The translations under genes and the position numbers were made by a program. Source: Streptomyces sp. NRRL S-1022 (lineage in GTDB: Bacteria > Actinomycetota > Actinomycetes > Streptomycetales > Streptomycetaceae). From it: a stretch of DNA of 64,000 nucleotides. The stretch's first letter is position 1. Every line of letters starts with the position of its first letter. The stretch lies in NCBI RefSeq assembly GCF_000720135.1, contig NZ_JOIU01000023.1, forward strand, positions 1 to 64,000. The letters run 5' to 3'. Below the pieces are notes generated by a model. The model saw only the letters and a program-made list of their open reading frames with translations. It was not told the DNA's origin and ran no database searches. Positions 52,576 through 61,122 of this stretch are shown piece by piece.

Positions 52576-53466
52576 CTACGCAGCCGGCCGCACCCCGAGG
52601 ACGTCGAGCATCGCGCGGGTGGCCGGGCTCGGGTTGAAGCGACTCCAGGCCAGGTACTCGGCTCGGCGGGGTCCGTCGACCACCGGGACCAGTGCCAGGC
52701 CCGGGTCGTCCGCGGCCAGCGGGCGGATGAACGCCGAGGGGAGCAGCGCGATGCCGAGCCCGCGCTCGACCAGCCGGGTGATCAGCTCGACGACCCCGGC
52801 CTCGTACGCGACATCACGGACCAGACCGGCCGCGGCGAAGGCCTGATCCGACTGGGCTCGGGCCGGCGTACCGGTCACGAAGTCGACGAACGTCTCGCCG
52901 GCGATGTCCTCCAGCGTGACCAGGTCCGCCCCGGCCAGCCGGTGCCCGGCCGCCGCCACCAGCACATGCTCGTCGCGGTCGAGCACCACGCTCTCCACCC
53001 CGGAGGGCCGCTCACCCTCCGGCAGTCCGAGGAAGGCGATGTCCACGTCCCCGTCCCGGATGGCCGCCGCCAGTTCGTCGCTGCGTCCGGAGCGGAGCAT
53101 CACGCGGACCTCCGGGTGCCGGTCCCGGTACCGCTGCAACAGCTCCGGCACGTCCACGGCCGCCGCGGTCACGATCACGCCGACGGAGAGCCGCCCCCGT
53201 ACCACCCCGGTCGCGGCGGCCGCGTCGGCGACGGCGAGATCGGCGGCGGCCAGGGCCTCGCGCGCCCGGGCCACGAACGCCTCGCCCGCGCTGGTGAGTT
53301 CGACCCGCCGGCTGGACCGCGCGAACAGCCGTACTCCCAACTCGCGCTCCAGGCCCGCGATCCGGTGGCTGAGCGAGGACTGCACCACGAAGCACCGCTC
53401 GGCGGCGCGGGTGAAGTTGCGGGTCTCGGCGAGGGCGACGACGTACCGCAGCTGCTGAAGGTCCAT
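52576..53466 (-). CDS. LysR family transcriptional regulator
   Basis: 296 residues. MDLQQLRYVVALAETRNFTR starts a LysR helix-turn-helix, with AAERCFVVQSSLSHRIAGLE as the DNA-reading helix. Residues 92-290 are the effector-binding domain. Divergent from the EamA/NAD(P)-binding fusion gene with a 78-bp gap, the typical arrangement for control of the neighbour. Confidence 0.92.
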   Translation of the reverse strand: MDLQQLRYVVALAETRNFTRAAERCFVVQSSLSHRIAGLERELGVRLFARSSRRVELTSAGEAFVARAREALAAADLAVADAAAATGVVRGRLSVGVIVTAAAVDVPELLQRYRDRHPEVRVMLRSGRSDELAAAIRDGDVDIAFLGLPEGERPSGVESVVLDRDEHVLVAAAGHRLAGADLVTLEDIAGETFVDFVTGTPARAQSDQAFAAAGLVRDVAYEAGVVELITRLVERGLGIALLPSAFIRPLAADDPGLALVPVVDGPRRAEYLAWSRFNPSPATRAMLDVLGVRPAA

Positions 53467-53544
53467 TTATCCATCGTTCTCGTTCATGACTGGGATGACA
53501 AGCATGTGTTGGACGCATGGGCGGCCGGTGCCGAGACTCGTCCC

Positions 53545-55098
53545 ATGCCTGCTGACGCCGACAGAGCGGCAACCGTCCTCCTGACCGCCCTCGCCCCCGC
53601 GGCGTGGGGCACGACCTACGTCGTCACCACCGGACTCCTCCCACCCGGCCACCCCCTGTTCGCCGGCCTCATGCGCGCCCTGCCCGCCGGGTTGCTCGGC
53701 CTGGCCCTCACCCGTGTCCTGCCGCACGGCGCCTGGTGGTGGAAGGCGGGCGTCCTCGGCGCGCTCAACATCGGCGCCCTGTTCCCGCTGCTGTTCCTGG
53801 CGGCCGAACGACTTCCGGGCGGGGTCGCCGCCACCCTCGGGGCCGCGCAGCCGCTGCTGGTCGCCGCCCTGGCGATCCCGGTGCTCCAGGACCGGCCGAC
53901 CGTCCGGCGCTGGGCCTGGGGTGTGCTCGGTATGGCCGGCGTCGGACTGGTCGTCCTGGGCCCGCAGGCCCGCCTGGACGCCGTCGGCGTACTCGCCGGC
54001 CTCGGCGGCACGGCCGCCATGGCCGCCGGGGTCGTCCTCACCAAACGCTGGGGCCGCCCCCCGGGCGCGACCCCCCTCACCCTGGCCGCCTGGCAACTCA
54101 CGGCCGGCGGCCTGCTCCTGCTCCCGCCGACGCTGGCGGTCGAGGGGCCGCCGCCGCGGATCGACGCCGGCGCGGCCGCCGGCTACCTGTGGCTCGGCAG
54201 CATGGGCGGCCTGATCGCGTACACGCTCTGGTTCCGTGGCATAGCCCGTCTCCCGGTCGGCGCCTCAGCCCCGCTCGTCCTCCTCTCGCCGCTGGTCGCC
54301 ACGGCCATCGGCACGTTCCGGGGCGAGTCGCTGAGCCCGCTCCAGACGGCCGGCTTCGCCCTGGCCCTCACGGCGATGCTCGCCGCGCAACTGAACCCAC
54401 CGACGAAGAAGTCCGCTACGACAAGGGGAGCGACACCGATGAGCCCACGCCTGACCATCGCCGTCATCGGCGCCACCGGCATGGTCGGCGGCCGGGTGAC
54501 CGCCGAGGCCGCCGCCCGCGGACACCGGGTCCTGGCCCTGTCCCGCAAGCCGGCGAGCGAGCATCCGAACGTGACGCCCGTCCCGGTCGACGCGAACGAT
54601 CCGGACGCCGTCCACGAGGCGCTGGCGGGTTCGGGCGCGGACGCCGCCGTACTGACCGTACGCACCCAGCCGGTCGACGAGGACTTCCTGCTCGGCACGA
54701 CCCGGACGGTTCTGGACGCGGCCGCACGGCTGGGCATCCGCGTCCTGGTGATCGGTGGCGCCGGCGCCCTGCGCAGCCCCGGCGCCCCCGACGTCCTCGT
54801 GGCCGACAACCCCGGCTACGTCCCGGAACAGTGGCAGCCGGTCGCGGCGGCGGGAGTGGCCCAGCTCCGCACCTGCCGGACCCACCCCCACACCGACTGG
54901 GTCTACCTCAGCCCCCCGGCCCTCCTGGAGCCCGGCCCCCGCACCGCCCGTTACCGCCGCGGTACGACCACCCTCCTGACCGCGCCCGACGGCCGCTCCT
55001 GGATCAGCGCGGAGGACCTGGCCGTAGCGGCCGTGGACGAGCTGGAGACCCCCGGCGGGGACCAGCACATCACGGTCGTCCACGCTGCCGGGGCCTGA
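53545..55098 (+). CDS. Fusion of EamA transporter and NAD(P)H-binding oxidoreductase
   Basis: 517 residues. Residues 1-290 are a drug/metabolite transporter of the EamA (DMT) type with about ten helices (PAAWGTTYVVTTGLLPPGHP to FALALTAMLAAQLNPP). Residues 299-517 are an NmrA-like NAD(P)H-binding domain (IAVIGATGMVGGRVTAEAA). A short hydrophilic linker (TKKSATTRGAT) joins them. No stop codon separates them, yet GGGGAG at 54425-54430 lies 8 nt before an in-frame ATG (54439), so the second domain could also be made alone. I call the start at ATG 53545. Regulation by the divergent LysR is likely. Confidence 0.82.
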   Translation: MPADADRAATVLLTALAPAAWGTTYVVTTGLLPPGHPLFAGLMRALPAGLLGLALTRVLPHGAWWWKAGVLGALNIGALFPLLFLAAERLPGGVAATLGAAQPLLVAALAIPVLQDRPTVRRWAWGVLGMAGVGLVVLGPQARLDAVGVLAGLGGTAAMAAGVVLTKRWGRPPGATPLTLAAWQLTAGGLLLLPPTLAVEGPPPRIDAGAAAGYLWLGSMGGLIAYTLWFRGIARLPVGASAPLVLLSPLVATAIGTFRGESLSPLQTAGFALALTAMLAAQLNPPTKKSATTRGATPMSPRLTIAVIGATGMVGGRVTAEAAARGHRVLALSRKPASEHPNVTPVPVDANDPDAVHEALAGSGADAAVLTVRTQPVDEDFLLGTTRTVLDAAARLGIRVLVIGGAGALRSPGAPDVLVADNPGYVPEQWQPVAAAGVAQLRTCRTHPHTDWVYLSPPALLEPGPRTARYRRGTTTLLTAPDGRSWISAEDLAVAAVDELETPGGDQHITVVHAAGA

Positions 55099-55264
55099 GG
55101 CGCGGGAGTCACCGGCGTCAGCCCGGGCCGGAGCGGGCGCGGTGTCCGAGGGCACCTGCGGCGCCCGTGGATGTGCGCGCGTCGGCGGCGGCTCCCCCTC
55201 CCCGGCCCCATCGGCGTAACCTGCCGGAACCTCGCCGCATCAGCCGCCGACCGGGAGTGCCCGC

Positions 55265-55804
55265 GTGACCGAGCCGACGATCCCCCCGGACAAGAAGCCC
55301 TTCCTGTACGTCGTCGTCTGTGCGAGCGGCATCGCCCCCGGCGTCGGCGAGCTGATCACCGCGGCCCGGAAGGCGGACTGGGACGTCGGAGTCGTCGCCA
55401 CCCCGCAGGGCCTCGGCTTCATCGACGCCCGGGCGGTCGAGGCGCAGACCGGCTACCCGATCCGCTCCGCCTGGCGCAGGCCGGGGGACCCGCGCCCGCT
55501 GCCGCCCCCGGACGCCATCGCGGTCGCGCCGGCCACCTTCAACACCCTCAACAAGTGGGCCGCAGGGATCTCCGACACCCTCGCCCTGGGCATCCTGTGC
55601 GAGGCGTACGGCACGGGCGTCCCGACCGTGGCGCTGCCCTGCCTGAACACCGCCCAGGCCGCCCACCCGGCCTACCGGCAGAGCCTGGCCCGGCTGCGGG
55701 ACATGGGCGTCCTGATCGGCTCCGGCGCGGACGGCGACACGGACCGCTTCCGCTGGGAGGAGGCCCTGGAACTGCTGGAGCCCCTCGTCGGCATGGCGCG
55801 GTGA
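55265..55804 (+). CDS. Flavoprotein (HFCD fold)
   Basis: 179 residues of the homo-oligomeric flavin-containing Cys decarboxylase fold: LYVVVCASGIAPGVGELI, then DAIAVAPATFNTLNKWAAGI and a conserved ALPCLNT. It binds FMN but is much smaller than Dfp, so it is a stand-alone flavoprotein of unknown reaction. The GTG 55265 follows CGGGAG. Confidence 0.82.
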   Translation: MTEPTIPPDKKPFLYVVVCASGIAPGVGELITAARKADWDVGVVATPQGLGFIDARAVEAQTGYPIRSAWRRPGDPRPLPPPDAIAVAPATFNTLNKWAAGISDTLALGILCEAYGTGVPTVALPCLNTAQAAHPAYRQSLARLRDMGVLIGSGADGDTDRFRWEEALELLEPLVGMAR

Positions 55805-56148
55805 CGCCCTTCGCGCCGGACCGTCCCAGCCGGTGAGGGAGGAGGACCGGCCGGGTGCGGGCTCGGTTCCCGGAACCGGGCGGTACCCGCCCGCCCGTTG
55901 CTCACCGGGACAGACTTCACCCCGGGGAAGGCCGAGTACAGGCCGCCGAACAGATGCTCCCGCCGCCGCAGGTGCGGGTCGTAGGGCGAACTGGGCATCG
56001 CGGTAGGCGAGCCACCCCCGTCCGCCCGGCCGGTGGCTCGGACAGTCCTCCACGCGTTCCTGGAACCCGACACGTCTCCATACCGCACCGCCGGCCTCCA
56101 TGGCGCCGTTCTTGTCAAAGTGACAGGAATCGAAGTAGCTTAGGCGGC
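55805..56148. other. Intergenic region before the NUDIX operon
   Basis: 344 bp. I see no convincing gene, only short shadow frames on both strands. An inverted repeat GGTTCCCGGAACC (55864-55876) could be part of a terminator. The right end carries the NUDIX promoter. Confidence 0.45.
56112..56148 (+). promoter_or_regulatory. Promoter and palindrome of the NUDIX/nucleosidase operon
   Basis: TTGTCA (56112-56117), an 18-nt spacer and TAGCTT (56136-56141), with 7 nt to ATG 56149, give a leaderless promoter. The -35 lies within TGTCA-AAG-TGACA (56113-56125), a perfect 5-bp inverted repeat, which could be the site of the NUDIX regulator itself. Confidence 0.55.
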
Positions 56149-56892
56149 ATGCAACATGACGCGTGGTCACCCCCGCCTGTGCTGTTGACGGTCGATCTCG
56201 TGATCCTGACGCTGAGGGAGGGGCGACTGTGTGTGCTGCTCGTGGAGCGGGGCGAAGATCCTTTCCGAGGCATGCCGGCTCTGCCCGGCGGATTCCTCAA
56301 TCACGCCGGTGAGGAGATCCTCGACGCGGCCCACCGTGAGTTGAGTGAGGAAACCGCTCTGACTGCCGGGTGGGTGCACCTCGAACAGCTGGCCACCTAC
56401 GGGGAGGCAGGCCGTGATCCACGGGGACGAGTCGTGTCCGTGGCCCACTTGGCGATCGCGCCGGGACTTCCCGAACCGGTCGCAGGAACGGATGCCATGG
56501 ACGCTGCGTGGGTTCCTGCGGAGGCCGTCCTGTCCGGCGAGGTGGAACTGGCCTTCGATCACCGCCGAATCGTGACGGACGGAATCGAACGCGCCCGTAC
56601 CAAGCTCGAATCCTCGGCGCTGGCCACGGCATTCTGCGGAGAAGTATTCACCATAGCTGAGTTGCAACAGGTGTACGAGGCGGTATGGGGCACCGAACTC
56701 GACACCCGAAATTTCTACCGGAAGGTCCAGGCCGTGGAGGGATTCATCACCCCTGCCGGCTCCGGACGCAGGAGCACCGGAGGACGGCCTGCGCGGCTGT
56801 ACCGGGCCGGGCCGACGACGGTGTTGATCCCGCCACTGATCCGGCCTGTGCCCTCCGCAAAGGAAGAGGGAGCGGGAGAGGAAGGGGAATAG
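56149..56892 (+). CDS. NrtR-like NUDIX regulator with winged helix
   Basis: 247 residues. Residues 10-140 are a NUDIX domain; the Nudix box HRELSEETA keeps the catalytic R-E-x2-E-E, though GL is AL at its end, and one extra residue stands before it. Residues 155-225 are a winged helix (FTIAELQQVYEAVWGTEL) as in NrtR, which represses NAD genes and is released by ADP-ribose. A Glu-rich tail ends it. It is the first gene of the operon. Stop (TAG) and the next ATG are directly adjacent. It probably senses an ADP-ribose or NAD-derived signal. Confidence 0.82.
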   Translation: MQHDAWSPPPVLLTVDLVILTLREGRLCVLLVERGEDPFRGMPALPGGFLNHAGEEILDAAHRELSEETALTAGWVHLEQLATYGEAGRDPRGRVVSVAHLAIAPGLPEPVAGTDAMDAAWVPAEAVLSGEVELAFDHRRIVTDGIERARTKLESSALATAFCGEVFTIAELQQVYEAVWGTELDTRNFYRKVQAVEGFITPAGSGRRSTGGRPARLYRAGPTTVLIPPLIRPVPSAKEEGAGEEGE

Positions 56893-58056
56893 ATGTCGAA
56901 AGACCTGGTGGTGATTCTCACCGCCCTCAATCTCGAATTCCAAGCAGTGCGTCGGAAACTGACCGGTGTACAGGTGCATCGTCACGAGCGGGGAACACTG
57001 TTCGAGTTGGGAACCGTGCCGGGCACTTCGTGTCGTGTCGCGCTCGGCCTGACGAACAAGGGGAACCATTCCGCCGCGGTGATCGCCGAGCGTGCGATCC
57101 AGGAGTTCTCCCCGGTGGCCGTGTTGTTCGTCGGCGTCGCGGGTGCGCTGTGGGACACCGCCAGGCTGGGCGACGTGGTGATGGCGACACACGTGTACGC
57201 CTACCACGGCGGGACCAGCGAGGACGACGGACTCAAGTCCCGCCCCCGGGTCTGGGAGACGGCGCACGGCATCAGCCAGCTCGGCTCACATCTGGCTCGC
57301 GTGAACGACTGGGTCGATGACACGGCCGGCCACGGGCACTCGCCGCAGGTGCGCTTCGGCGCGATCGCCGCCGGCGAGATTGTTCAGAACTCAAGGATTT
57401 CGGCCGAGGCGCGGTGGATCCGGCAGCACTACAACGACGCGCTCGCGATCGAGATGGAGGCGGCCGGTGTCGCCCAGGCCGGTCATCTCAACGGCGCTCC
57501 GGTGGCCATCATCCGGGGAATCAGCGACCGGGCGGACGGTACGAAGAACAGCGCGAAGGACCGCGACCGGCAGCCACGGGCCGCGGCGAACGCGGCGGCC
57601 TTCGCCGTACGGCTGGCCGTGGAACTGGTTCGGGAACAGGAGCAGATCGCAATGTCCGAGGCGGACAGGGCCCGTGCGGCCGACAGACTCAAAGGCAACG
57701 TAAGCAACAGCGCGCACAACAGCACGGTCGGCATCATGGCCGGCTCCGTCCAGGGCAGCAGCGTCCACCTGAACGGGGACGCGAAGGCGTCCGGTCCGGT
57801 CGACCTGGTCGCGGAACTGGACGGTTTCCGTGCGCACCTGAAGCGTCAGCACGCCGAGGGCGCCCTCGACGACGACACCCACCGGGAGGCACTGGCCGAG
57901 CTGGTCCTTGCGCGCCGGGCGGTGGTGGAGAACACCTCCGAGCCGTCCAAGAAGGCGGTCATGGCACTCAAGAGGTTACGCGGTCTGATCGCGGAGTCTC
58001 CCGAACTGGTGGGCAGGCTGGCCCCGCTTGTTGCTGCGGCGGGTGATCTGTCGTGA
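56893..58056 (+). CDS. MTA/SAH nucleosidase-like effector with amyloid-type motif
   Basis: 387 residues. Residues 1-250 are a PNP/UDP-phosphorylase (MTAN) domain. The catalytic residues of E. coli MTAN are kept: Glu15 (ALNLEFQAV), Met188-Glu189 (IEMEAAG) and Asp212 (GISDRAD). Residues 276-293 hold NSTVGIMAGSVQGSSVHL, shared with the next protein's N-terminus. A charged helical region (305-385) ends it. Length far exceeds plain MTAN (about 230). An in-frame TTA (57976-57978, Leu362) makes translation bldA dependent. Its stop overlaps the GTG of the membrane protein. Confidence 0.85.
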   Translation: MSKDLVVILTALNLEFQAVRRKLTGVQVHRHERGTLFELGTVPGTSCRVALGLTNKGNHSAAVIAERAIQEFSPVAVLFVGVAGALWDTARLGDVVMATHVYAYHGGTSEDDGLKSRPRVWETAHGISQLGSHLARVNDWVDDTAGHGHSPQVRFGAIAAGEIVQNSRISAEARWIRQHYNDALAIEMEAAGVAQAGHLNGAPVAIIRGISDRADGTKNSAKDRDRQPRAAANAAAFAVRLAVELVREQEQIAMSEADRARAADRLKGNVSNSAHNSTVGIMAGSVQGSSVHLNGDAKASGPVDLVAELDGFRAHLKRQHAEGALDDDTHREALAELVLARRAVVENTSEPSKKAVMALKRLRGLIAESPELVGRLAPLVAAAGDLS

Positions 58057-60038
58057 TCGACGGCAGCAGCGTCACGCACAACGCGGCCGCGTACGACTCC
58101 ACCGTCGGAATCCAGGCCGGGACCGTCCACAACTCCAACGTCTACTTCGTCCACCCCGATGCGTCGCCGCAGGAGAAGTACAAGGTCGGTGTGCGGTTCC
58201 TGGAGGACGGCATCCCCAGTCGTGCGCGCGACATGATCAGTGACGCCATCGCCCACGGACACGACAACGCGGAGGTCCGGTTCCACTGGGTGCTCGCCAT
58301 GCTCAGTGCCCGTGCCTACCACGACCTCAGCGCCGAGGAACTCCAGCAGCTGCACCACGCCTCCGGGCTCGTACGGACGTACGCCGAGGGGGAATGGAAG
58401 GACGCTCTGCGCGTCGCCTTCGAACTGCTGGCGATGCTCAGCACCGCGGACGGCGCCACGGAACGCGTATTGGAGCGGTTGCGCTCTCTGTCACCTCGCC
58501 GGCGTGACGAGATCCTCCACCACTTCGACCTGGTGCTCACCGGGGGGCTGAAAGACAGCCTGTGGACCGAGAACCGAGAGCGGGCCGAGGCGGCTCGCTT
58601 CGGCAACGACCGGGTCCAGCGGGTCTGGGCCTATTTCGAACCCGACCCCATCGGGCCGCGGACCCTGCCGCCCCGTCCGAGCACTGCCGCTGCCGCCCAG
58701 GCGGCCCTCCCGGTCCGAATGGGCCTGTTCGTCGTCGCCGCCGCGTTCCTCTGCGTCTTGTCCCTGGTCGCGGATCCGGCCGAGGCAGCCGTCGAGTTGC
58801 TGGTGGCGCTCGGTGCGGGCGTGGCCGCGACTCGCTTCGGCAGCCGATGGTGGTACCAGGAACATCAGCTGAAAACCAGAAACCGGATGTTGCAGGTACC
58901 GCACGCACGCGATCCCGCCTCTTCCGGGGACGGGTTCACCAACCGTGTCCGCCATTCGTTCGACCACTACTTCAGTGTTCGTGTGCCTCTCGGAATGACC
59001 CCGCACGAGTGGCTCGGCCATACCGAGCACATCCGCCACAGCCTCGTCGCCGAGATCTCGGTTCTCTACCGTGAGAGCCGGATCGGCGTGGACCGGGTCG
59101 ACTGGCTGATCCGCCATCTCGCTGAGGATGCCCGGGACCGGTACAGCAGAGGCACTCTTTTCGATCACCGCCACACGGACCAGACCCCGGCGTCGGCGAA
59201 GGCACTGTGTGTGGTCGCCCTCGTCGTTCTCGGCTGCACCACTCTGGCCCTGCTCGGCACGGTGGCCTCGGGTGCCGGTGCGTCGCACGTGGTGCTGGCC
59301 GTCCTGGCCGTAGCCGGCGTGGTCTGGTCCGGACGCGCGGCCGCGTCCTCGTGGCTGGAGGCCCGGGGCGAGGAACGCCGACTGGCCGAGGAAACCAAGG
59401 AGTACCAGGAGCGGCTGGCCACGCGGCGAGCCGCCTACGAGAACTGGAAGGCGTTCCTCGACGCCACGCGCCCCAGTGAGCAGGAGATGGAGACCTGGCT
59501 CACCTGCGACAAGACGCTGTTCGTCGACGAGGCATTGCGCCACTACCAGCTCTCCTGGCGCGACCTGATCACCCACACCATCCTGGTGACATCCGCACGC
59601 CCCTACAAACGAGGCCGTGTTAAGGGCGGTCCTTGGCGCTACTCGCGCTACAGCTTCCGCCTCTTCCTGGTCACACAGGGTGGCGTTCGCGAAGTAAGCT
59701 CGGAGTTCGATTTCGCCGACGCACGACGCGGGAGCGAGCAGCGGAGCAACTACCGGTTCGACGCGTTGTCCTCGGTGCAGGTCACGGAACGCAGCACGGC
59801 CGGCTACGACCTTGAGCTCGTCCTCACCAACGGGCCGGCCAGGAACATCCGTGTTGCGGACGCCGACACCCACCACCTCGCGCCGGACGAGAACGCCCAG
59901 GAAATCGCCGAGATCAACCTCAGTGCGGCCGGCTTCATCCACACCTTCCGCCTGCTGGAAGGCATCGCGGCGGACGGAAAGGGCTGGATCGAACGGAACA
60001 GCCCCGGCAACCAGCCGTCCTTCCGCGCTGCCGGCTGA
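58053..60038 (+). CDS. Membrane protein with N-terminal amyloid-like motif
   Basis: 661 residues, no family recognised. Residues 15-32 are DSTVGIQAGTVHNSNVYF, like residues 276-293 of the nucleosidase. Residues 40-200 are helical and may form TPR-like repeats. Four transmembrane segments follow: about 222-240, 245-262, 384-402 and 411-427. A coiled-coil (435-470) and a C-terminal beta-rich domain (about 525-640) end it. GTG 58053 overlaps the previous stop. It likely is a membrane sensor or executor partnered with the nucleosidase (inference). Confidence 0.72.
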   Translation: MIDGSSVTHNAAAYDSTVGIQAGTVHNSNVYFVHPDASPQEKYKVGVRFLEDGIPSRARDMISDAIAHGHDNAEVRFHWVLAMLSARAYHDLSAEELQQLHHASGLVRTYAEGEWKDALRVAFELLAMLSTADGATERVLERLRSLSPRRRDEILHHFDLVLTGGLKDSLWTENRERAEAARFGNDRVQRVWAYFEPDPIGPRTLPPRPSTAAAAQAALPVRMGLFVVAAAFLCVLSLVADPAEAAVELLVALGAGVAATRFGSRWWYQEHQLKTRNRMLQVPHARDPASSGDGFTNRVRHSFDHYFSVRVPLGMTPHEWLGHTEHIRHSLVAEISVLYRESRIGVDRVDWLIRHLAEDARDRYSRGTLFDHRHTDQTPASAKALCVVALVVLGCTTLALLGTVASGAGASHVVLAVLAVAGVVWSGRAAASSWLEARGEERRLAEETKEYQERLATRRAAYENWKAFLDATRPSEQEMETWLTCDKTLFVDEALRHYQLSWRDLITHTILVTSARPYKRGRVKGGPWRYSRYSFRLFLVTQGGVREVSSEFDFADARRGSEQRSNYRFDALSSVQVTERSTAGYDLELVLTNGPARNIRVADADTHHLAPDENAQEIAEINLSAAGFIHTFRLLEGIAADGKGWIERNSPGNQPSFRAAG

Positions 60039-60158
60039 GCGGGCCGACGACCGAAGCGCGTCCTCACCGCAGGCGGCCGGAAGCACATCCCGGCCGCCCA
60101 GCGGAACTTCTCGGACACTGGCGAGGGCGGAGGCCCAAGGCCTCGCCCGACCCCGATC

Positions 60159-60590
60159 TCATGGCCACACGAGGCAATAAGGCTGATGCCCCGCCTCGTG
60201 CAGCCGATGGCTGAAGTCCTGCCATTCGTGGAGCAGCTGGTACACGTTGAACGCGTCCCGCGGGCCGCCCCGGTCCGGGACCGTCGACCAGATGAAGGCC
60301 GCCGCGCCGACCGCTTCCTCGCCGATGCCGCGGAGGGGGTCGACGACCGTCATGGGCAGCTTGACGACGGCGTAGTCGGGGTGCAGGACGACGAGCTCCA
60401 GGGGCGGGACCTTGTGCAGGGGGACACCTTCGATGCCCGTGAGGACCATCGCGGCCATCGTCTCCGGCTTGATCTTGGTGAACATGCCGTTCATGCCCAG
60501 TTCGTCGCCGCCGAGTTCCTCGGGGCGCATCGAGATGGGAACGCGGGCCGCGGTCGCACCGTCCGGCGCGCCGAAGTATTTGTACGTCAC
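60159..60590 (-). CDS. Conserved protein of unknown function
   Basis: 143 residues, acidic at the start then compact: TYKYFGAPDGATAARVPISM, MNGMFTKIKPETMAAMVLTG and HEWQDFSHRLHEAGHQPYC. It is conserved upstream of hemL in streptomycetes, but I know no function. The GTG at 60590 is chosen; residues upstream in the open frame lack coding bias. Cytoplasmic. Confidence 0.75.
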   Translation of the reverse strand: MTYKYFGAPDGATAARVPISMRPEELGGDELGMNGMFTKIKPETMAAMVLTGIEGVPLHKVPPLELVVLHPDYAVVKLPMTVVDPLRGIGEEAVGAAAFIWSTVPDRGGPRDAFNVYQLLHEWQDFSHRLHEAGHQPYCLVWP

Positions 60591-61122
60591 CCCCACTCGA
60601 CCACCATTCCTGCTCCCCGCCCGGAGGCGGTCGGCCCGGTGGTCGAGCCGGCCGTCGATCTGCCGGTCGTACCGCTCGGGCTCACTCGGTACACCCTGTG
60701 TCTGACGTGCGTCGGTCTGACGTGTCTCGGTCGTTTCCTCCGCGTCGCGCCGGTGCCTTCCCCGCCGGGCACGTCGAGGACCCAGGTCATCAGTCCCCTC
60801 GCCCAGTCCGCCACCGCGATGCATATCTCCACCCGACTGCTTTTCTAGGACGCGTGGCCCCCGCCGCGCAACCCGATCATCGTGTCAGTGACCTCCCCCA
60901 CGGCCGCCCGCCGAAACGTACGGTGGAACAACAGGCCGCGCGGGAAATTCCCGGCCTCTGATCATTACGTGCGTATGAGCTGTGTGTATCAGGTCTCAGT
61001 CTCGCAGATGAGGGATGGCGCCGCTCCGATCCCGAGGCCGACCGCGGTCGGCCCGTCCCGCGGCCTACCCTGAGGAGGTCACCCCGCAACCGGAGTCCGA
61101 GAAGCCGGAGAAGCCGCACGTC
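60591..61122. other. Long intergenic region before hemL
   Basis: 532 bp with no convincing gene. It contains two copies of GTCTGACGTG (60700-60725), the perfect palindrome CGGGAAATTCCCG (60941-60953), and TACCCT (61067-61072), a likely -10 for hemL. The left part is the leader of the divergent conserved gene. Confidence 0.5.

Noticed and set aside
55118..56170. Minus-strand frame over the flavoprotein and its downstream gap
   Set aside because: Repetitive Arg/Gly/Pro composition, overlaps a real gene, and no family is recognisable.
60591..61122. tRNA or small RNA gene before hemL
   Set aside because: No cloverleaf or CCA-like end; only palindromes and a likely promoter.
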